Positions 8,289-15,758 of a DNA stretch of 28,263 bases are shown here, piece by piece. Within the stretch, counting starts at the first letter, position 1. Every line of letters begins with the position of its first letter. A model generated the notes under the pieces. It was not told the DNA's origin, did no database searches, and saw only the letters and a program-made list of their open reading frames with translations. Source of the DNA: Opitutales bacterium UBA2995 (GTDB lineage: Bacteria; Verrucomicrobiota; Verrucomicrobiia; Opitutales; UBA2995). The stretch is from NCBI GenBank assembly GCA_002346535.1, contig DDZZ01000054.1:1-28263 (forward strand), read 5' to 3'. The position numbers and the translations under genes are program-made.

Positions 8289-9203
8289 ATGGCTCCAAAA
8301 ATTAGCACAGAATCCAGAATTGAAATCAGGGAAACTCGGGGAATGGTGAACCACGGCTTCCAATTGGCCCGGGAATTAGGAATTAGCACACTGCTGGTGT
8401 CCGCAGAATTATCCTCGGACAGAAAACGGGTAGACAACGTCCGGGATCAGGAATCCATTATTTGGGTTGCCCAGGAGGAGGAAGCCACCAAGGAAGTTTG
8501 CGGAGCCAAAGACCAGTGTGTAGAGATCCCCCATGGCCCAGTGGGCCCAATGGATCAGGTATCGCTGGCGCTAATCATAGCGGTAATGAACGATTACATC
8601 CAAGAGGATGAATCTGTGCTTTGTATGTTGAGTGTTTCGGGATCAGACAGGTTGGACAATCTGCTGGTCGTTAATCCAAAACGGGATTTTGCCTGGTTTG
8701 CAACCCACGCTGACGGGGATGAAAGTGAGTTACCGGTATCCCAGGAGTTCGTCCGACTGGTGGTCATAGCATTGAAATTTGCCTCTGAAGGCAGGGAAGG
8801 AAAACCGATTGGGACATTATTTCTGTTGGGGGATATCGAGGAGCTGGAACCAATTGCCCGGCCATTGATCCTCAATCCTTGTAAAGGTCATCCCAAAAAA
8901 TCGCGGAGCATCTACGACAGCGGATTCCTCGAAACCATGAGGGAATTCTCGGCTTTGGACGGCGGTTTCCTTATAGATTTGAACGGAATAGTAGAGGCGG
9001 CGGGAGTTTATTTGGATGCACCAGTGACTAGAGATGTGCAGGTCCCTCATGGATTGGGCTCCCGTCACCTGGCAGCCGCGGCAGCCACTGCCAAAACAAA
9101 TTCACTGGCCATTGTAATCTCTGAGTCATCCGGAGCGGTCACCGTATTTTCCAGAGGTGCTCAGGTACTCTCCTTGAGAAAACCCGGCCCAGGGGGTAAC
9201 TAG
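8289..9203 (+). CDS. Diadenylate cyclase, DacZ-like (DAC domain)
   Basis: The predicted product makes the second messenger cyclic di-AMP from two ATP. The 304-residue protein has an N-terminal alpha/beta domain (about 15-210, with STLLVSAELSSDRKR and MNDYI) resembling the pyruvate kinase C-terminal-like domain of archaeal DacZ. A C-terminal DAC domain follows (about 218-300): DGGFLIDLNGIVEAAGVYL, VPHGLGSRHLAAAAAT and AIVISESSGAVTVFS. The canonical DGA motif reads DGG (224-226) and RHR reads RHL (259-261), so activity needs testing. No transmembrane segment is seen. It follows the phosphohexomutase by 20 bp, so it is probably the last gene of the cluster. Firmicutes likewise couple a diadenylate cyclase (cdaA) with the phosphoglucosamine mutase gene glmM. 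Confidence 0.82.
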   Translation: MAPKISTESRIEIRETRGMVNHGFQLARELGISTLLVSAELSSDRKRVDNVRDQESIIWVAQEEEATKEVCGAKDQCVEIPHGPVGPMDQVSLALIIAVMNDYIQEDESVLCMLSVSGSDRLDNLLVVNPKRDFAWFATHADGDESELPVSQEFVRLVVIALKFASEGREGKPIGTLFLLGDIEELEPIARPLILNPCKGHPKKSRSIYDSGFLETMREFSALDGGFLIDLNGIVEAAGVYLDAPVTRDVQVPHGLGSRHLAAAAATAKTNSLAIVISESSGAVTVFSRGAQVLSLRKPGPGGN

Positions 9204-9212
9204 CTTTCCCCT

Positions 9213-9560
9213 TTAAAGGAGTATCAAGGCAGGCGCTTTTAAATTTTTCGAAGCGCTTTTAAAAACTGAGCATCTTTAGAGCAATGGGAGCGTTGGAACC
9301 GCCGGAACGGGGATAAAGATTGAAACCGGGCTTACTTTGGCGGATTTCGGCGAACCGGCAATATCCATTACACCGCTGATAACGGCCTCAACATCGGCTT
9401 TGACGATACGACCTCCAGGTCCAGTGCCTTGAACTATGAACAAATCAATCCCCTCTGATTCGGCTAATTTTCTGTCTAAGGGGGAGGCCTTGATCCGTCC
9501 GCCCGAAGAGGGCGGCGAAAGTATCTCCGTTACAACTTTTCCTTTTTCTTTTGAATTTGG
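9213..9560 (-). pseudogene. Relic of dihydrolipoamide acyltransferase (E2)
   Basis: On the minus strand, 9389-9505 encodes a peripheral subunit-binding domain: GGRIKASPLDRKLAESEGID followed by VQGTGPGGRIVKADVEAVI. A stop follows at 9276-9278. Immediately after, two other frames give the extreme C-terminus of the acyltransferase domain: DAQFLKALRKI (about 9246-9275), then LKAPALILL and a stop at 9213-9215. Almost the whole catalytic domain, including its HxxxDG active site, is missing between these pieces. The lipoyl domain is not found upstream; about 9530-9560 still reads as linker-like sequence. In intact form this would be the E2 core of a 2-oxoacid dehydrogenase such as pyruvate dehydrogenase. 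Internal deletion plus frameshifts make it a dead fragment. Confidence 0.88.
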
Positions 9561-9700
9561 AATTTACGTCGGTAGGACGACTCTCCGGGGTCTTTTCTAG
9601 TGGATTTCGGTTGATGTCACAGCAAACCTTTATAGAAGGCACGGCATTTTAGGTGCGAATATGGAAAGTTCAATCTTAGAGGAGTTTAATTTTATAACAT
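9561..9700. other. Intergenic, no gene seen
   Basis: It lies between the E2 relic and the Nudix gene. A minus-strand open frame (9445-9642) runs through here, but it is out of frame with the E2 relic and has no family resemblance. It may include unrecognisable E2 N-terminal sequence. Confidence 0.4.
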
Positions 9701-10204
9701 TCATATCCCAGAGTTAGGCATCCTCTGTTCAACAATTACGTTTTCAGGCAACCCCTTAAAACAATCGGCGCGCAGAACAGAAAATCCCTGGTGGTCCTTA
9801 AGATAAATAGGCCACAGAAAATCACGATCGGTTTCGGGAACAGGGAGCCCGGGCAAATCAGATTCCTCGCAAAAGGCAAATCGCCCTTCTTCGATCGCAG
9901 GCGGCAATTGCTGAATCGGCTTAAGGCAGTCAAATAGAAACATCAGCCAGTGGGTTTTGCCCTCGTAGCCTTTTTCAGAAATCATACAAAATAGGTGAAG
10001 GTCCTCTTCGGTTAACTCCAGACCTGCTTCCTCACGGGCCTCCCGCATGGCGGTCTCGTAAGGAGATTCACCAGTAATCATTTCCAACTTACCTCCGATC
10101 GGGCTCCAGCAGCCGCGATTGGGGTCCTTGTTACGCTCAATGAGCAACAACTCGCCCTCCGAATTCCGAACAAAGATCAAAACGCTGATTTTAAAGGGAA
10201 GCAT
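9701..10204 (-). CDS. Nudix hydrolase
   Basis: Nudix enzymes cleave nucleoside diphosphates linked to another group, such as dNTPs, ADP-sugars or dinucleoside polyphosphates. The 167-residue protein has one Nudix domain, with the box at residues 38-62: GKLEMITGESPYETAM, then REAREEAGL, including the metal-binding REAREE. Between GGKLE and GES there is M-I-T where the standard box has one residue, a two-residue insertion. The substrate cannot be predicted. It stands alone between two decayed genes and appears intact with a normal length. No Shine-Dalgarno precedes the ATG. Confidence 0.85.
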   Translation of the reverse strand: MLPFKISVLIFVRNSEGELLLIERNKDPNRGCWSPIGGKLEMITGESPYETAMREAREEAGLELTEEDLHLFCMISEKGYEGKTHWLMFLFDCLKPIQQLPPAIEEGRFAFCEESDLPGLPVPETDRDFLWPIYLKDHQGFSVLRADCFKGLPENVIVEQRMPNSGI

Positions 10205-10241
10205 GTTTGAATGACTTGTAATATACTAGAGAAGTGAGGAC

Positions 10242-10462
10242 TTGAAAAGGAGAAGCGAGAACAATTTAGGAACCTTGAAATTCAAAAAGTCTTAGGTTGG
10301 GCACCTAGCATTAAATTAAGGTATGGAATGGAAAGAACCTACGCTTGGATCTACGATCAAATAATGTCAAAACAACCGGCCACTTATTATATCGAATTAG
10401 TCGCCAATCCCGGGATTCAAGACGATGGCGACATCAGGCGACCAATCAGCTATTACTCTTAA
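10242..10462 (+). pseudogene. C-terminal relic of a GDP-mannose 3,5-epimerase-like SDR
   Basis: A frame ending at the TAA at 10460-10462 reads IQKVLGWAPSIKLRYGMERT, then YAWIYDQIM. This is the typical C-terminal block of GDP-mannose 3,5-epimerase-type extended SDR proteins (WEPSI-L-GL-TY-WI). Just upstream another frame gives RRSENN, resembling the GRNSDNT motif of the same family, so a frameshift separates them. The nucleotide-binding domain and the YxxxK active site are absent. The final 25 or so residues do not match the family well and may be read-through. The relic ends inside the 3' end of the convergent rfbA gene (17 bp overlap). Confidence 0.7.
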
Positions 10463-11324
10463 GTAACTCCTTAAGGTAAAGGCCGTAGGAGGACTTCCCC
10501 AATTTCTCGATGGTCTTCTCCAATTGATCCTTCCCTATCCAGCCCTTATGGTAAGCGACTTCTTCGGGACAAGCTATTTTGGCTCCCTGCCGTTTCTCGA
10601 TGATTGCCACAAAGTTGCCAGCATCGAGCAGCAAGTCCATGGTTCCGGTATCCAGCCAAGTGGCACCCCGCCCCAAAACTTCCACAAACAGTTCTTCGCT
10701 TTCCAGATAAAGCCGGTTGAGATCGGTAATTTCCAGTTCACCGCGAGCTGATGGCTTCAAGCTTCGAACGCGCTCACAGACATCGCTCGGATAAAAATAA
10801 AGACCAGGTATTGCAAATGAGGACTTCGGTTCCTCAGGTTTTTCTTCCAACGAAATTACGCGGCCGTCAGCGTCGAACTCAACCACCCCATAGGCTGTGG
10901 GATTCGCCACGTGGTAACCAAAAATGGTAGATGCTTCCAACCGTGTTCCGGCAGACTCAAGGGTGTGAACAAAATCATGCCCATAAAATAAGTTGTCCCC
11001 TAATACCAATGCAGCCGGGACACCGTCCAAAAACTTTTCTCCGATATGAAATGCTTGAGCCAAGCCTTCCGGAGCTGGTTGTTCCTCATATGAGAAATTC
11101 AACCCCCACTGCGACCCATCACCCAACAACTTTTGAAAATGAGGGAGATCATGCGGGGTAGATATGATCAAAATCTCACGAATCCCAGCTAACATTAGCA
11201 CAGACAAAGGATAATAAATCATCGGTTTATCATAAATCGGCATCAGCTGCTTGCTGACTACGAGTGTTAGGGGATACAATCGGGTGCCGCTTCCCCCAGC
11301 GAGAATAATGCCTTTGCGATCCAT
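10446..11324 (-). CDS. rfbA: Glucose-1-phosphate thymidylyltransferase
   Basis: It makes dTDP-glucose from dTTP and glucose 1-phosphate, the first step of the dTDP-L-rhamnose pathway (also called RmlA). From ATG 11324 the product has 292 residues, the usual short-form length. It has the nucleotide-binding signature GIILAGGSGTRLYPLT, then KQLMPIYDKPMIYYPLS, LVLGDNLFYG, VVEFD, EEKP, PGLYFYP, GELEITDLN and WLDTGT. The frame remains open to an ATG at 11345, adding seven residues (MLRACAE) absent from relatives. No rfbB, C or D is in the window; the adjacent relic and the divergent epimerase are also nucleotide-sugar genes, so this may be a degraded polysaccharide locus. No Shine-Dalgarno is seen at either start. 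Confidence 0.93.
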   Translation of the reverse strand: MDRKGIILAGGSGTRLYPLTLVVSKQLMPIYDKPMIYYPLSVLMLAGIREILIISTPHDLPHFQKLLGDGSQWGLNFSYEEQPAPEGLAQAFHIGEKFLDGVPAALVLGDNLFYGHDFVHTLESAGTRLEASTIFGYHVANPTAYGVVEFDADGRVISLEEKPEEPKSSFAIPGLYFYPSDVCERVRSLKPSARGELEITDLNRLYLESEELFVEVLGRGATWLDTGTMDLLLDAGNFVAIIEKRQGAKIACPEEVAYHKGWIGKDQLEKTIEKLGKSSYGLYLKELLKSNS

Positions 11325-11478
11325 TTCGGCGCATGCTCGCAACATCGGCTTTGAGAAGGCAAGGCCTTTTAAGCCAGGAAAGGTGTCTGAGCTTCCCTCA
11401 ACCTACATTGCAACTCGCTCCCATTTCTCGGCAAAACATTGGTTGCCAATAATAAACTCACCAAACTAGGGTCCAACA
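11325..11478. promoter_or_regulatory. Divergent intergenic region (rfbA / epimerase)
   Basis: About 150 bp separate two divergent starts, so promoters in both directions are expected here. I could not identify convincing -35/-10 pairs. A possible weak Shine-Dalgarno, AGGG, lies 8 nt before the epimerase ATG at 11479. Confidence 0.3.
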
Positions 11479-12447
11479 ATGCTCATCCTCCTCACTGGCT
11501 GCGCCGGATTTGTAGGCTGGAAAACAGCCGAACTTTTGGCTGAACAAGGCCACCAGGTAATCGGAATCGACAACGTAAATGATTATTACGATGTCGATAT
11601 GAAACGCTGGCGCCTGAATCAACTGACTCCGTTAAAAAAATTCAGGTTTTATGAGATTGACCTCGAGGACCGCGCAGTAATTGAAGCGCTATTCGAGGAG
11701 CATGCATTCAATGCTGTAATCAACTTGGCAGCCCGAGCCGGAGTGCGCTCCAGCATGGAGAATCCCCACATCTATATTCAAACCAATGCGCTTGGGAACC
11801 TGAATCTGCTGGATGCCATGCGACAAAAAGGGGTCAAAAAATTTGTCCTAGCCTCCACCTCATCCCTCTATGCAGGCCAAGAGATGCCCTTTTTGGAATC
11901 GCTCCCGGTCAACGAACCCATTTCCCCCTACGCAGCCTCCAAAAAAGCAGCTGAGGCAATGGCCTACACATACCACCACCTTTATGGTATCGATGTTTCC
12001 ATCGTACGTTACTTCACCGTATACGGGCCGGCTGGCCGGCCAGACATGGCACCCCTTAGATTCGTTCGCTGGATTGACGAAGGGACTCCCATTACACTGT
12101 TCGGGGACGGTTCTCAAAGCAGGGACTTTACTTATGTGGACGATATAGCCCATGGAACTATAGCCGCATTAAAGAAAATTGGTTTTGAGATTATAAACCT
12201 AGGTGGGGGCAAGAACCCAATTTCGATCTCACGGATGATCGAAACCTTTGAAACCCTGCTCAATAAAAAAGCAGTCATCGATGAAAAGCCCTTCATAAAG
12301 GCCGACATGCTTCATACCTGGGCTGAGATATCCAAGGCCAAAACGCTTCTTGATTGGGAACCTCAGGTTTCATTCGAAAAGGGTATGAGAAACCTTGTTG
12401 ACTGGTATTTGGCAGAAAAGGAATGGGTATCTCAAATCCAACTCTGA
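11479..12447 (+). CDS. NAD-dependent epimerase, UDP-glucuronate 4-epimerase-like
   Basis: This 322-residue extended short-chain dehydrogenase/reductase acts on a nucleotide sugar. It has the Rossmann motif TGCAGFVGW near the N-terminus, then GIDNVNDYYDV, NLAARAGVRSS, the serine-rich STSSLY segment and the catalytic YAASK (Tyr151, Lys155). It also has the substrate-binding block RYFTVYGPAGRPDMA and FGDGSQSRDFTYVDDI. NDYYD and ARAGVR are typical of UDP-glucuronate 4-epimerases, which make UDP-galacturonate for exopolysaccharide or LPS. UDP-glucose or UDP-GlcNAc C4-epimerases are alternatives. It is divergent from rfbA. The first Gly-rich motif has Cys where relatives usually have Gly or Ala (TGCAG), which is tolerated. 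Confidence 0.88.
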   Translation: MLILLTGCAGFVGWKTAELLAEQGHQVIGIDNVNDYYDVDMKRWRLNQLTPLKKFRFYEIDLEDRAVIEALFEEHAFNAVINLAARAGVRSSMENPHIYIQTNALGNLNLLDAMRQKGVKKFVLASTSSLYAGQEMPFLESLPVNEPISPYAASKKAAEAMAYTYHHLYGIDVSIVRYFTVYGPAGRPDMAPLRFVRWIDEGTPITLFGDGSQSRDFTYVDDIAHGTIAALKKIGFEIINLGGGKNPISISRMIETFETLLNKKAVIDEKPFIKADMLHTWAEISKAKTLLDWEPQVSFEKGMRNLVDWYLAEKEWVSQIQL

Positions 12448-12513
12448 CAAACTTTTAAGCACTCGACAAAACAGAAGTTGATTTTCAGTCCTCCTAGAAG
12501 ACAGTTTCCATTC

Positions 12514-12649
12514 ATGAAGATCCAGAAAGCTATTATCACCGCAGCCGGCCGAAATTAACGGCACCTTCATCGAACAAACAGAACCATGTGGCTACGGCCA
12601 TGCAATTTACTGCGCCAAAAAATTTATCAAGGAGGGGTCATTCCTGTAA
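12514..12649 (+). pseudogene. Relic of a GalU-like UTP-hexose uridylyltransferase
   Basis: An ATG at 12514 opens MKIQKAIITAAGR, the standard N-terminus of GalU-type nucleotidyltransferases, and then hits a stop where the GTR...P loop should be. Directly afterwards another frame reads FIEQTEPCGYGHAIYCAKKF and ends in a stop at 12647-12649. This matches the internal EPLG(Y/F)GHAVWCA block found about 100 residues later in intact proteins. So the gene has lost its middle and its C-terminal half. GalU normally makes UDP-glucose. It sits just after the epimerase, consistent with a once larger sugar-nucleotide locus. Confidence 0.8.
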
Positions 12650-12710
12650 CCCAATCCAATTGTACTCACTATTCCACTACGCATAGGATTTGTTCTAAGC
12701 AGTCGCATTG

Positions 12711-14444
12711 CTATGCTTTTTTCTTTTCGAAGAATAAATTAACTCGGTCTAATGGCCAGGTATTAAAAACACTTTCAGGGTTTAACCACCCCTTGCGGCA
12801 GGCGTTGATGCCAGCTTCCACATACCGAAATCCGGATACATTGTGTGCATCGGGATTCACGCTGGTCAGCAATCCTTTGTCCGCGGCAAGTCGCCAATGC
12901 CGCCAATCCATATCCAGACGACGAGGGTGAGCATTCATTTCCATGATTACCCCGTTGGCAATGGAAGCATCGATTACTTTTTCAAAATTTACCAGGTACG
13001 GTTCGCGCCGCAGAAGCAAACGCCCTGTCAAATGACCGACCATGGTGGTTGAAGGATGCTCGATGGCCTTAATGAGCCGTTGGGTCATTTCATCTTCGCT
13101 CAGAGAAAAACTGGAATGCACGGAAACCACCACGTAGTCGAGTTTTGACAAGGTCCCATCAGCAAGGTCCAAGGAACCATCCTTAAGAATATCACATTCA
13201 ATTCCCGCGAAAATGTGGCAGTCGAAGGCACCCGTAGCGTTCAGGCTGGAAATTTTTTCAATTTGCTCCTCCACCCTGGCCTCATCCAGGCCATTGGCCT
13301 GAAAACTAGCTTTGGAATGATCAGCCAATCCCAGGTATTCCCAACCCAGATCCTGGGCGGCCTGAGTCATTTCTTCGATTGAGTTTGCACCATCCGAGGC
13401 ATGGGTGTGATTGTGAAAAACGCCCTTCAAATCCCCGGTCTTCACCAGTTTGGGTAAATCTCCTGATTCACTGGCCTCAATTTCTCCCAATCCTTCTCGA
13501 AGCTCGGGCGGTATGAAATTTAGATCCAGCAATTTGAACAAGGATTTTTCGTCTGGGATTGATTCAACAGCCATGCCCTCCTTATTCTCTGTTCTCAAGC
13601 CCCATTCGCTAAGACTAAAACCCTTTGAAAGAGCCCGGCTTCGCATGGCGATATTATGGTCCTTCGAACCGGTAAAGTGGTGCAAGGCAAAGACGAATTG
13701 ATCAGGAGGGACAATCCTGAGATCAGCCTGAAGGCCACTTTCGAATCGCACACTGGATTTCGTTTTTCCGTGTCCAGAAACTTCACTGACTTCAGGCATT
13801 CCGACAAACCAATCCATAATCGGTTCGGGATCATCTGAAGCGGCAATAAAATCCAAATCTCCAACGGTTTCCATTTTTCGACGCAGACTACCGGCTGATT
13901 CGGCAAGGACAACCTGGGGCAAATCCCTCAAGCCATTCAGAATAGGCCGGGCAGTTTCCTGAGCGTCCCACCACAAATGCCGCTTGGAATACGCTTCACG
14001 ATTTTTGATTCCAGAAATAATCTTTTCGACTGACTTTGCTCCAAAACCTGGCAACTGAGCAGCTTCACCCGTTGAACAAACCTGCGCCAGGCGATCGATG
14101 GAATCGACGCCCAATTCGTCGTACAGTTTTTTGATCTTCTTGGCTCCGAGCCCAGGAATATCAAGCATTTCAACCAAGCCAGATTCAACCGATTCCCGGA
14201 GGTCATCCAAAAAGGGAAGCGGCCCATCTTTAAAGAGAGTCGCGATTTTCTCGGTCAGCGCCTTGCCGATTCCCTTAACATCCCCAAGGCGATCTTCCTC
14301 AATTAAAGTGCCCAGATCCTCCTCCAAGGTAACAAGAGCAAGTTGACCAGACTGGTATGCACGAATCTTGAAGGGATTTTCTCCTTTCAACTCCAACAAT
14401 GTGGCTATCTCGCCAAGTGTGTCCGATATTTCGCCCTTATCCAT
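12711..14444 (-). CDS. polX: DNA polymerase/3'-5' exonuclease PolX
   Basis: This is a bacterial family X DNA polymerase with a PHP exonuclease domain, used in short-gap base excision repair. The 577 residues are the usual length. The N-terminal helix-hairpin-helix part (about 1-150) includes DVKGIGKALTEKI, IPGLGAKKIKKLYDELG and LPGFGAKSVEKI. The polymerase motif follows: AGSLRRKMETVGDLDFI, with Gly185-Ser186 and metal Asp196/Asp198, and a third Asp at 241 (ADLRI). The PHP domain starts HNHTHASDG (344-352) and continues with DHS, GIECDIL, VVSVHSS, HLTGR, EMNAHPRR and NPDAHN. All key residues are present. It begins 18 bp after menE on the same strand, probably by simple operon readthrough. Confidence 0.95.
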   Translation of the reverse strand: MDKGEISDTLGEIATLLELKGENPFKIRAYQSGQLALVTLEEDLGTLIEEDRLGDVKGIGKALTEKIATLFKDGPLPFLDDLRESVESGLVEMLDIPGLGAKKIKKLYDELGVDSIDRLAQVCSTGEAAQLPGFGAKSVEKIISGIKNREAYSKRHLWWDAQETARPILNGLRDLPQVVLAESAGSLRRKMETVGDLDFIAASDDPEPIMDWFVGMPEVSEVSGHGKTKSSVRFESGLQADLRIVPPDQFVFALHHFTGSKDHNIAMRSRALSKGFSLSEWGLRTENKEGMAVESIPDEKSLFKLLDLNFIPPELREGLGEIEASESGDLPKLVKTGDLKGVFHNHTHASDGANSIEEMTQAAQDLGWEYLGLADHSKASFQANGLDEARVEEQIEKISSLNATGAFDCHIFAGIECDILKDGSLDLADGTLSKLDYVVVSVHSSFSLSEDEMTQRLIKAIEHPSTTMVGHLTGRLLLRREPYLVNFEKVIDASIANGVIMEMNAHPRRLDMDWRHWRLAADKGLLTSVNPDAHNVSGFRYVEAGINACRKGWLNPESVFNTWPLDRVNLFFEKKKA

Positions 14445-14462
14445 GAAAAGACTTAGAGCATT

Positions 14463-15758
14463 TTAATACAATTCCTTCAATGCCTTCCGGTCTAATTTTC
14501 CCAAAGCACTTTTGGGAAGGCAATCGACAGACCGAATCTCTTTAGGAATTTTAAAGGGAGCAAGATAGCGGGGTAGAGTTTCTAAAATGTTTTGAATCAT
14601 CAGCTCATCTAACGATCCCTCAACCAAGGCGACCACCCGTTGGCCCCAATCGGGATCGGTAACCCCTAAAACTCCGAAAGTTCGGTCAGGCAAAAGCCCG
14701 GACAATGCCGCCTCAACCTCCTCAGGGGCTACCTTCTCTCCACCCGTATTGATCAAGAAATCTTTTCGACCAAAAACACATAACTGACCGTTTCCAGCCC
14801 ATTCTCCAAAGTCACCAGTTGCAAATTCCTTTCTCGTGGAGTCCTCGGGATAGTACCCGCGGAAAACAGAATCCGACCTAAGAACGATTTCACCGTCTTC
14901 TGTTAATTGAGCGGAAACACCAGGCAAGGGACTGCCCCAAATTCTTCCGCCCGGAGTGCTTTCCGCCCGTGATCCGATAACCGCCATAGCTGCGGTCTCA
15001 GTCATGCCATAAACAAAATGTATGGGTAACTTTTCAGTCCGGATAGCCTGAACCAAATCTGAGGACGGGCCTGCCCCACCGAGATATACAACGTCCATTC
15101 CATGTAAAAACCGCACTGCCGTTTCGGATCTTAAGAGCCGCCCCAATTGGGTTGGGACAAGAGACAAGGACCAATGCCCCTCTATGTGGCTTGGAAAGTT
15201 GCCCGAAAGCAACTCTGACCATGAGTGAAAAATAACTTGCCCCCCAGTAAGACAAGCTCGGAAAACGGGCATGAGGCCGCTGACATGGAACAATGGCAGA
15301 CAATTTATGCTACTCAGATCGGCCTTCCCGTGGAACTGCCAGAGCTGCTTTACGCCGGCAGACAGCGTATCCAAAGAATGGACACAGAAGCGGAGAGCTC
15401 CGGAAGAGCCACCCGAAGGGACCATTAATCTCGCTTCCTCAAACCCACTGGCATAAGTCGGATTGGCCTCGACTCCTAGAGCTCCAAAGACTTTGTGAAA
15501 GGAGGCTATTTGATTTAATGACTCCAGTTCATGTTCGCTCCAATCGGGATTAGCCAAAAAAATCCCTCCACCCCGCAACAATGTGGCCATTACCACGGCG
15601 ACCGTTCGCATCGGATCCCGCTCAGCACACAATACAGATTCGCCCGGATGAATCATTTCCAAGGCTTCCTCGAGCTGAAACTTTAACAGGTACCAATTCT
15701 TTTCCTCCAAAAAAGGCCGAGCGAGAAATGAGTTCTTGGATTGCGGAAATGTATTCAT
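14463..15758 (-). CDS. menE: 2-succinylbenzoate-CoA ligase
   Basis: This AMP-forming ligase converts o-succinylbenzoate to its CoA thioester in menaquinone synthesis. The 431-residue ANL-family protein has the P-loop-like VPSGGSSGALRF (114-120 core), CLPLFHVSGL, the adenylate-binding VYGMTETAA, TGDFGEW, GRKDFLINTGGEKVAPEEVE and the C-terminal catalytic lysine in KSALGKLDRKAL. The length is somewhat short for the family, which is common in MenE. The assignment is strengthened by menC directly upstream, whose TGA overlaps this ATG (ATGA). Other menaquinone genes are not in the window. Confidence 0.92.
   Translation of the reverse strand: MNTFPQSKNSFLARPFLEEKNWYLLKFQLEEALEMIHPGESVLCAERDPMRTVAVVMATLLRGGGIFLANPDWSEHELESLNQIASFHKVFGALGVEANPTYASGFEEARLMVPSGGSSGALRFCVHSLDTLSAGVKQLWQFHGKADLSSINCLPLFHVSGLMPVFRACLTGGQVIFHSWSELLSGNFPSHIEGHWSLSLVPTQLGRLLRSETAVRFLHGMDVVYLGGAGPSSDLVQAIRTEKLPIHFVYGMTETAAMAVIGSRAESTPGGRIWGSPLPGVSAQLTEDGEIVLRSDSVFRGYYPEDSTRKEFATGDFGEWAGNGQLCVFGRKDFLINTGGEKVAPEEVEAALSGLLPDRTFGVLGVTDPDWGQRVVALVEGSLDELMIQNILETLPRYLAPFKIPKEIRSVDCLPKSALGKLDRKALKELY

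Noticed and set aside
8289..9203. Possible anti-phage cyclic-nucleotide defence gene
   Set aside because: No CBASS-type nucleotidyltransferase, effector or ubiquitin-like partners are present; the gene has a housekeeping DAC domain and sits among sugar-nucleotide genes.
9445..9642. 65-codon minus-strand open frame
   Set aside because: It is out of frame with the E2 peripheral subunit-binding domain that occupies the same DNA and has no family resemblance.
12586..12930. 114-codon plus-strand open frame
   Set aside because: It runs through the GalU-like relic in the wrong frame and then antisense into polX.
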